From Clostridium sp. 'White wine YQ' (GTDB taxonomy: Bacteria; Bacillota; Clostridia; Clostridiales; Clostridiaceae), in the NCBI RefSeq assembly GCF_028728205.1, contig NZ_JAQYUU010000007.1, positions 186,001 to 250,000 on the forward strand: 64,000 nucleotides of DNA, written 5' to 3'. The translations under genes were made by a program, and so were the position numbers. The notes under the pieces were generated by a model. The model did no database searches, was not told where the DNA came from, and saw only the letters and a program-made list of their open reading frames with translations. This document shows, piece after piece, positions 57,888 through 64,000 of the stretch (position 1 is its first letter; each line of letters starts with the position of its first letter).

Positions 57888-59486
57888 TTAACATGGCGAA
57901 TATTCTTTTATTAAGTTCTCGGCTACCTTTAACCCATCTACTGCCGCTGATATAATTCCTCCTGCATAGCCCGCACCTTCTCCCGCTGGATATAACCCTT
58001 CCAAGGATATGCTTTGAAGCTTTTCATTTCTAGGAATTCTAACTGGCGCAGATGTTCTTGTTTCAATTCCAGTCATTATCGCATTTTCTTCTGCAAAACC
58101 ATTTATCTTTCTGTCAAATGCAACTAGCCCTTCTTTAAGTGAACTTATAACAAATTCAGGCAAACATTTTCTCATATCTGATAGTTCATAACCTGGTTTA
58201 TAACTTGGCTCAACGCTGCCAATTCTTTGTGATTTTGTATCCTTTAAAAAATCTCCTATTAATTGTACTGGTGCTATAAAGTTTCCTCCACCAGCTTTAT
58301 AGGCTAGTTCCTCATATTTTCTTTGAAACTCTATACCCGCCAAAGGAGATTTGCTTTGGAAATCTTCTGGTGCTACAGTAACTACTATTGCTGAATTAGC
58401 ATTTTGCTTATCTCTTGCATGATAGCTCATACCATTTGTAACTAGTCTTCCCTCTTCTGAAGCTGTTGCTACTACTAATCCACCAGGACACATACAAAAT
58501 GAATAAACCCCTCTTCCAGTTTCTTTAGATGTATGCGAAAGTCTATATTCTGCTGCATGTAGTTTTGGATGTCCTGCATATTTTCCATACTGATTTTTAT
58601 CAATTAGCTCCTGTGGATGTTCTACTCTAACTCCTATAGCAAATGGTTTTTGTTCCATATGTATACCACTTCTATTTAACATTTCATATGTATCCCTTGA
58701 ACTGTGCCCAATTGCTAAAATAAGAGTTTCACATGGAATTTTCATTTCATCTACTTGTATCTCTTTTATTTTTCCATTTTCCATAGTTATATTATTCAAG
58801 GTAGAATTAAAGTTCACCTCTCCACCTAGAGCCTTTATCTCTTCCCTTATATTTTTCACAACCTCTTTTAATATATCTGTACCAACATGAGGCTTAGCCT
58901 TATATATTATTTCTTCTGGTGCTCCACCTTTAACTAACGCTTTAAGTACATAGCTGCATCTAGCATCTTTTATTCTAGTAGTTAGCTTACCATCAGAAAA
59001 TGTCCCTGCTCCACCTTCTCCAAATTGTACATTTGAACTTTCTTTTAGAGTCCCATCTGCCCAAAATAAATCCACTGTCTTACTTCTATTATCTATTTCT
59101 TCCCCTCTTTCAAAAACTATTGGTCTATATCCTTTTCTAGCTAGTAAAAGAGCTGCAAATAATCCCGCAGGACCCATACCAATTACTACTGGTCTAGTAT
59201 TTAATTTTTTAGTTCCTAAGTTAAATTCTTCTTCATATACATCATCTTCTATTTTTACATCTTTATCATTTATCTTCTTAACTAATTGTTCCTCATTTTC
59301 CATAGAAACTTCAACACAATAATTTATCTTTATACTATCTTTTTTTCTAGCATCTATTGATTCTTTTATTATTCTAATTTCAGGTAAGTTTTTTACCCCT
59401 ATTCCCAACTTCTTTGCAATTTTTTTTGACAAGGATGAATTATCCTCTTCTATATTTAATGTTAAATTATTTATTCTAATCGCCAT
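57888..59486 (-). CDS. FAD-dependent oxidoreductase, COG2509 type
   Basis: 532 aa. The first 90 residues are a small ferredoxin-like region, then the dinucleotide-binding GMGPAGLFAALLLARKG, the second conserved block FGEGGAGTFSDGKLTTRIKD, and the C-terminal GLYPAGEGAGYAGGIISAAV. The family is widespread and uncharacterised (predicted FAD dehydrogenase). Its place between ptb-buk and cdaR is conserved in several clostridia, but no functional link is shown. Confidence 0.85.
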   Translation of the reverse strand: MAIRINNLTLNIEEDNSSLSKKIAKKLGIGVKNLPEIRIIKESIDARKKDSIKINYCVEVSMENEEQLVKKINDKDVKIEDDVYEEEFNLGTKKLNTRPVVIGMGPAGLFAALLLARKGYRPIVFERGEEIDNRSKTVDLFWADGTLKESSNVQFGEGGAGTFSDGKLTTRIKDARCSYVLKALVKGGAPEEIIYKAKPHVGTDILKEVVKNIREEIKALGGEVNFNSTLNNITMENGKIKEIQVDEMKIPCETLILAIGHSSRDTYEMLNRSGIHMEQKPFAIGVRVEHPQELIDKNQYGKYAGHPKLHAAEYRLSHTSKETGRGVYSFCMCPGGLVVATASEEGRLVTNGMSYHARDKQNANSAIVVTVAPEDFQSKSPLAGIEFQRKYEELAYKAGGGNFIAPVQLIGDFLKDTKSQRIGSVEPSYKPGYELSDMRKCLPEFVISSLKEGLVAFDRKINGFAEENAIMTGIETRTSAPVRIPRNEKLQSISLEGLYPAGEGAGYAGGIISAAVDGLKVAENLIKEYSPC

Positions 59487-59550
59487 AAGTCCTCCTAATA
59501 ATCTATATAGACATAAAGGTTATTTTAACATAAAAAAAGTTTTGAGTAAA

Positions 59551-59597
59551 TTTTAAGGAAGAAATTATATGTTTCATTATAACTATAACTTCTTCCT
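59551..59597 (-). terminator. Probable terminator of cdaA-cdaR
   Basis: GGAAGAA..TTATA / TATAA.TTTCTTCC hairpin downstream of cdaR, followed by TTAAAATTT; moderate quality. Confidence 0.6.
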
Positions 59598-59614
59598 TTT
59601 ACTTTATAAAAATT

Positions 59615-60823
59615 CTACTTTTTCGTAATAACAACTGTAACTTTTTCTTGTGGTGAAATTGTGATATTGTTCGAATTACCTGCCGTAATCTTAGGTGTCA
59701 GGTCATAAGTTCCTTCTGCCAAATTTGATAAATCTATTTCTCCTTTAAACATATCAGGTGTATATTTATTTACATTGCTTTCTAAACCACTTATTGTTAC
59801 CTTTACTTGTGTTTTATTCAAAGAAGATGCTAATCCATCTCCTAATGATTTCACCGTAACTGGTACCAAGATATCTTTACTTATTATTTTTTCTAACTGA
59901 ATATCAACATTAACTTCTTTAGTTTGAGAAGTAACTCCATCAGGGAACTTCAAATTAACCTTAACACTTCCACTTGAAGTTATCTTCGATAAGTCAATTG
60001 CTTCAGTATCTATAGAAGCAATATTATCTATGACCCTTGCATTTCCCTGAAGTTCGATATATTCATCTTCAGATAATATTGATTTTAATGATAGTCCACT
60101 TGGAAGATTACCCGTAGTTATGACATTAACCTTTATTGGTTTTAACTGTCTAACCGGTATTGTTACATCGATATTAGCTGGCTCTATATTTATATTTTCT
60201 ACTTTATTATTACTACTATCCACTGGGACTAACTTTACAGAGGTTGAAAAATCCTTATCTAAATTTAAGAAGTCTCCTTTAGCCACAAGACTTGCTACAG
60301 AATTCACATATTTTGATGGTCCTGAAATTGTCCCTTTATTGACTGATAAGGTTGGTTCGCCTGCATAATATTCTTTTCTGGTAGAAATATTCAATTCATT
60401 TTTAACTGATATGGTTTTGGTTTCTAATTGATCTATTACTATAGTAACTCTCAAAAATCCGTCATTTTTTATATTTATGTTTGAAGGATAATCTACTATC
60501 TCAACAGGCACATTATTTTGTCCTTTCTTTAGTGCATATGATTCTAGATCTGCAGTAATCTTAAACTGCTCCTTTTTTACTGAATAAACCTCTGATGAAG
60601 GGCCTTCTAACTTTAAATCAACATATACTTTCTGATTTGGTTCTAGTACTAATCCTGAATTTTTAAGTGTTCCTTCATTTAAGATTTCTACTGGCACCTT
60701 TTCAAGGGTATATGTTCTAACGGGACTTTCAACATTTGATATGTATAGCCATAAACCAAAAGAAAGTATTACACAAATTATTTGTATTATTATTTGTTGT
60801 TTTTTGCTAACTTTTTGATCCAT
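59615..60823 (-). CDS. cdaR: CdaA regulatory protein CdaR (YbbR domains)
   Basis: 402 aa. One N-terminal membrane helix (IIIQIICVILSFGLWLYISN) followed by four YbbR repeats of roughly 80-90 residues outside the membrane; each repeat has the PVEI/KVNV strand pattern. CdaR binds and modulates CdaA. Its start lies 34 bp inside the cdaA 3' end, so translation is coupled. Confidence 0.92.
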   Translation of the reverse strand: MDQKVSKKQQIIIQIICVILSFGLWLYISNVESPVRTYTLEKVPVEILNEGTLKNSGLVLEPNQKVYVDLKLEGPSSEVYSVKKEQFKITADLESYALKKGQNNVPVEIVDYPSNINIKNDGFLRVTIVIDQLETKTISVKNELNISTRKEYYAGEPTLSVNKGTISGPSKYVNSVASLVAKGDFLNLDKDFSTSVKLVPVDSSNNKVENINIEPANIDVTIPVRQLKPIKVNVITTGNLPSGLSLKSILSEDEYIELQGNARVIDNIASIDTEAIDLSKITSSGSVKVNLKFPDGVTSQTKEVNVDIQLEKIISKDILVPVTVKSLGDGLASSLNKTQVKVTISGLESNVNKYTPDMFKGEIDLSNLAEGTYDLTPKITAGNSNNITISPQEKVTVVITKK

Positions 60824-61647
60824 GCTTTCACCCTTTCCCCAGCAGTTTTAACCCTTCTATTTTGCTTACTTTCAATTACTTTCGTTAGAACAGTTCTTAG
60901 TTTCTCTTTATCGTAATTTCTTGTTAACCTGCCATTTATAGCTAAGGAAATCGTACCTGTTTCTTCTGATACAATAACTATTATTGCATCAGATACCTCT
61001 GAAATTCCTATTCCAGCTCTATGCCTTGTTCCAAGCTTCTTGTTTATTTCCCCATTTCCTGTTAAGGGGAGCACACACCCAGATGCTATTATTCTATTTT
61101 CTCTAATAATTGTTGCCCCATCATGTAATGGTGTGTTTACTACAAAAATATTTTCTAATATGGCTGAAGAAACTATCCCATCTATTTTTGTTCCCGTTTG
61201 TATAACTTCTCCTAATCCAGTGCTCTGCTCAATTGCTATTAATGCTCCTGTTTTAGATTTTGATAGAGATTCTATTGCATTAACTATCTCATTAATTACT
61301 TTTCCTAGTTCTTCTTTATCTTGAATGGGATGAATATCATCAAAAGCGGTTCTACCTAAATGCTCTAGTGCTCTTCTTATCTCTGGCTGAAATATAATTA
61401 CTATTGTTAATACTCCAATTGTTATTGTTTTACTAAGAATTACGTAGAGCATATTTAATCTCAATACGTAGCTAATTGGAATAAGTGCAACAATCAATAT
61501 AATTCCTTTTAATAGTTGCTCAGCTCTAGTTTCTTTAATAAGCATATATCCTTTATAAAATATAAAAGCAACAACTAAAATATCCAAAACAGACCATATA
61601 GATATATTTTTAATCGTATTTACAGTTAAATTCAAGAAATCTTGCAC
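60790..61647 (-). CDS. cdaA: Membrane diadenylate cyclase CdaA
   Basis: Makes cyclic di-AMP from two ATP, controlling turgor, potassium and cell-wall balance. 285 aa: three N-terminal helices (SVLDILVVAFIFYKGYMLI and following), then the DAC domain with GALIAIEQSTGL, the catalytic LHDGATII (DGA) and GTRHRAGIGIS (RHR) motifs. First gene of cdaA-cdaR. Confidence 0.96.
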   Translation of the reverse strand: MQDFLNLTVNTIKNISIWSVLDILVVAFIFYKGYMLIKETRAEQLLKGIILIVALIPISYVLRLNMLYVILSKTITIGVLTIVIIFQPEIRRALEHLGRTAFDDIHPIQDKEELGKVINEIVNAIESLSKSKTGALIAIEQSTGLGEVIQTGTKIDGIVSSAILENIFVVNTPLHDGATIIRENRIIASGCVLPLTGNGEINKKLGTRHRAGIGISEVSDAIIVIVSEETGTISLAINGRLTRNYDKEKLRTVLTKVIESKQNRRVKTAGERVKAWIKKLAKNNK

Positions 61648-61805
61648 CTCATCTCACCCCTTACAATATAGACTCTCTATCTTAGATTATACACCAATTT
61701 GCAGATTCTTAATATATAAGTCTAAGGAAATTATTTATAAATTAGAATTAATTTTTCCAAATTAACATAATATTAAAATATAATATTTTTTATGTGGAGG
61801 CATCA

Positions 61806-62744
61806 ATGAAACTAAAAAAGAACTTTTGTTATCTAATTATTATAGCCATAACCTTAATACTTATATCCTTCGTTATAGCAAATTACTTTATATCCCGAAA
61901 TAAAATGTCCAAGCTATTAAATACAATTACTGCTATAAACACATCATATGATACTCTTTTAAAAGAAGAAAAATACGATTTTAATTCCTCTTACACTATT
62001 GGAGAAACATCTGCTCTAAAATTAAATGAAGCTTACAAAAAGTCTGGCATCTTATCTGGTAAATATGCAGATTATTTACCTCTTTTAGAGCTTTACAAAA
62101 ATTTTTATTCTAACTTTAGTCTTCTTAAAGATAAATCAAATTCTTCACCGGAATATATTAAGGACCTTACTACTTCAATAAAAAACCTCGAGGATATAAA
62201 AGATTTTTATGATTCACATCAAAGTATAGTTTCTAAACTTTCAGGTTTTAATAATTTTTATGAATTTAATAACCAACTGTTAACTAATCTATTAGACACA
62301 TCAAAAGATTTATTAAACTCCGATATTACAAAACTTATACAAAGTGACTATAATTATGCTCTTAATAAGTTTTATGCAAGCGCAAATTTATTAACTCAAG
62401 ATCTAAAGCCAGCATTAACTCATTGCTATGATACTAAGGGTTCCTTAGATAATATTCTAAATGATATATACAAAAAACAAGCAACCTTAGAAGAGTTACA
62501 AAAAGATTGCTCCACATTATCTGTCCCTCAATCCTTATATTCTAGTTATGAGGATTTTCAATCTATAATTAACCTTTGTTCGATATACTTAAACTCTATG
62601 CGTGAAACTATTGTAAGTGAATCTTCTTCTCCTTCATATGATAAAAATATTGATGAGATTTATGACAATGCTTTCTCTAAAAGACAAGACCTAATCTCCT
62701 CATTAAATACTTATAAAGAAAAATATTCTAATATTATTAAATAA
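61806..62744 (+). CDS. Unknown membrane-anchored extracellular protein
   Basis: 312 aa. A single N-terminal helix (FCYLIIIAITLILISFVIAN) anchors a mostly helical, serine/asparagine/leucine-rich outside domain with repeated coiled-coil stretches (LLELYKNFYSNFSLLKD, NNQLLTNLLDTSKDLLNSD). GGAGG lies 5 nt before the ATG at 61806; an upstream GTG would overlap the ribosome site. No family recognised. It is divergent from cdaA and upstream of the SleB-like gene. Confidence 0.65.
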   Translation: MKLKKNFCYLIIIAITLILISFVIANYFISRNKMSKLLNTITAINTSYDTLLKEEKYDFNSSYTIGETSALKLNEAYKKSGILSGKYADYLPLLELYKNFYSNFSLLKDKSNSSPEYIKDLTTSIKNLEDIKDFYDSHQSIVSKLSGFNNFYEFNNQLLTNLLDTSKDLLNSDITKLIQSDYNYALNKFYASANLLTQDLKPALTHCYDTKGSLDNILNDIYKKQATLEELQKDCSTLSVPQSLYSSYEDFQSIINLCSIYLNSMRETIVSESSSPSYDKNIDEIYDNAFSKRQDLISSLNTYKEKYSNIIK

Positions 62745-62813
62745 AAAATGTATTATCCACTTAAAATTGGTTAAACTATTTTCGAACAGGGTTTATCCAT
62801 AAGGAGGAGAAAC

Positions 62814-63416
62814 ATGAAAAAATTATATTTATTTTCATTCTTCTTTTTAACCTTTTTCTTTTATTTAAGCGGAATTAGGGTATGTGCAATGGAAAGTATA
62901 ACTGATACACAAAGCGCAATCCCTATAAAAAAAGACATCTTACTTGGGGAGAGCAGAATATTAGCAGTTAATAATAACGAAGCTAAAGACTTATATAAGG
63001 AAAAAGAAGAAGTTGTTGAGGTTTTTTCTTATAATAGTAAAACTCTGTACATTACAAAAGAAGATATTGATTTGATGGCTATGGTAGTTTATGCAGAATC
63101 TAAAGGAGAACCCTTAGAAGGTAAAATTGCTGTAGCCTCAGTTATTCTTAACAGAGTAACTAATCCAAAGTTTCCTAGAACCATTGAAGGAGTCATAAAA
63201 CAAAAAAATGCCTTCTCTTGTGTAAAAGGCGGTACGATCAATGTTAAACCTGATCAAGATTCGTATACTGCTGTTTATGAAGCAATAAGAGGAGTAGACC
63301 CTACAAATGATGCCTTGTTCTTCTACAATCCAGTTATTTCAACAAGTAATTGGATGAAAAATGTAGAAAAGAAAAAAGTAAAAAATATAGGAAATCATGT
63401 CTTCTTTCGCATTTAA
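62814..63416 (+). CDS. SleB/CwlJ-type cell wall hydrolase
   Basis: 200 aa. Signal peptide (FSFFFLTFFFYLSGIRVCA), a linker, then a C-terminal Hydrolase_2 domain from about residue 90: MVVYAESKGEPLEGKIAVAS, VILNRVTNPKFPRTIEGVI, DALFFYNP. The glutamate in YAESKGE is the expected catalytic residue of spore-cortex lytic transglycosylases. There is no peptidoglycan-binding domain, unlike full SleB. A spore or vegetative wall role is possible. Confidence 0.88.
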   Translation: MKKLYLFSFFFLTFFFYLSGIRVCAMESITDTQSAIPIKKDILLGESRILAVNNNEAKDLYKEKEEVVEVFSYNSKTLYITKEDIDLMAMVVYAESKGEPLEGKIAVASVILNRVTNPKFPRTIEGVIKQKNAFSCVKGGTINVKPDQDSYTAVYEAIRGVDPTNDALFFYNPVISTSNWMKNVEKKKVKNIGNHVFFRI

Positions 63417-63463
63417 GAATAGAGGTGAAAAAGCATTATACTTTTTCACCTCTATTCTTATTT
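63411..63463. terminator. Terminator after the hydrolase gene
   Basis: AAGAATAGAGGTGAAAAAG pairs with CTTTTTCACCTCTATTCTT, a perfect 19-bp stem; it can also stop leftward transcription. Confidence 0.85.
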
Positions 63464-63530
63464 CATAGGGTTTTAAGTTCAACTATTAACTTATTTATGA
63501 ATGTATAAGTTAAGTTTCCTATCGAAAACC

Positions 63531-64000
63531 CTATCTCTTATCTAAATAAGAAACTGCACTTAAAGCAGCTATCAAACCTTCTCCTGCAGCCTTTATATAT
63601 TGATAAGGCTTACCAACACAGTCGCCTGCTGCAAAACATCCTTTTAAATTAGTGCTCATAGTTCTATCTACATAAATATGATCATTTTCAATTTTGAGTC
63701 CTGGAACTAATTGGGCTGGTGAAATAGAATCTCTTAAAAAGAATATCCCATCAACAGATACTTCTGATTTCTTTAATTGAAGTTTTGTAACAGCTCCATC
63801 TCCAATAACTTTTTCAGGGATATCTTCAATAACTTCTATTGATGAATTTATATTAAATTCTCCCTTATACATGGGAATATAATATACTTTAGAAGCTAAT
63901 TCTGATACATAGTTAGCCTCTTCTTCACCTTCTGTATTATACCCTATTATTGCAACATCTTTCCCTCTATATAAAGGAGCATCACAAGTTGCACAGTATC
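63531..64000 (-). CDS. Thioredoxin-reductase-like flavoprotein (N-terminus cut by window edge)
   Basis: The open frame continues past 63872 to the window edge; the visible N-terminal end reads YCATCDAPLYRGKDVAIIGY. CATC is the redox-active disulfide of the TrxB/AhpF family, followed by an atypical NAD(P)-site (GYNTEGEEEANY instead of GGGNSA) and the C-terminal GCFAAGDCVGKPYQYIKAAG. The changed nucleotide-binding loop suggests a non-NADPH or ferredoxin-type reductase, as reported for some clostridial enzymes. About 155 residues visible. Confidence 0.85.
   Translation of the reverse strand, partial: YCATCDAPLYRGKDVAIIGYNTEGEEEANYVSELASKVYYIPMYKGEFNINSSIEVIEDIPEKVIGDGAVTKLQLKKSEVSVDGIFFLRDSISPAQLVPGLKIENDHIYVDRTMSTNLKGCFAAGDCVGKPYQYIKAAGEGLIAALSAVSYLDKR

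Overview
The window is low-GC DNA from a spore-forming, butyrate-producing Firmicute. I place it in Clostridium sensu stricto (cluster I). The basis is ptb-buk, a GerA-type germination operon, a SleB-type hydrolase, the cdaA-cdaR and glmM/glmS genes, a glmS ribozyme, AT-rich intergenic DNA and strong AGGAGG-type ribosome binding sites. The species cannot be named from the sequence alone.

Positions 1 to about 23,280 are an accessory island next to the 3' end of glmS, the classical Tn7 attachment site. The island carries a Tn7-like operon read leftwards: tnsA, tnsB, tnsC and a first tnsD/tniQ that runs off the left edge. A second full-length tnsD reads away from tnsA. The glmS-proximal boundary is a Tn7-type right end, with three TnsB-like repeats and a TGT terminus, about 25 bp past the glmS stop codon. 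Around 16.7-18.0 kb are three separate copies of a Tn7-type left end, each with three ACAATAAAG-like boxes at the same 67/54 bp spacing. Fragments of tnsD C-termini lie just inside two of them. I read this as the scar of repeated tandem insertions at one attTn7 site.

Cargo of the island: a YyaC-like sporulation protein; a solitary P-loop ATPase; a PemK/MazF-family toxin flanked by two copies of a structured RNA; an unknown membrane protein and an unknown 219-aa protein; an XRE-ImmA/IrrE regulator-protease; several DUF3888-like, HU, PcsB-like and NhaC-like pseudogenes; and a lactococcin-972-like bacteriocin with its ABC/FtsX export-immunity genes.

Positions 23.3 to 64 kb are mostly conserved chromosome. 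In order they hold: glmS with its ribozyme leader; the mannitol PTS operon mtlA-mtlR-mtlF-mtlD; one branched-chain amino acid operon ilvN-cimA-leuC-leuD-leuB-ilvD-ilvB-ilvC behind a T-box-like leader; msrB; a germinant receptor operon gerA-gerC-gerB-small TM-gerB; a metallophosphoesterase; glmM; an AIM24 protein; oligoendopeptidase F; an ABC-2 exporter; ptb-buk with a Rex-type operator; a COG2509 flavoprotein; cdaA-cdaR (c-di-AMP synthesis); a membrane protein; a SleB-like hydrolase; and a thioredoxin-reductase-like gene cut by the right edge.

The best candidates for something undescribed are the RNA element with a TTGGCG hexaloop around the PemK-like toxin (three hairpins with covarying stems), the two-TnsD Tn7-like system with its stacked left ends, and the small membrane protein between the duplicated gerB genes.
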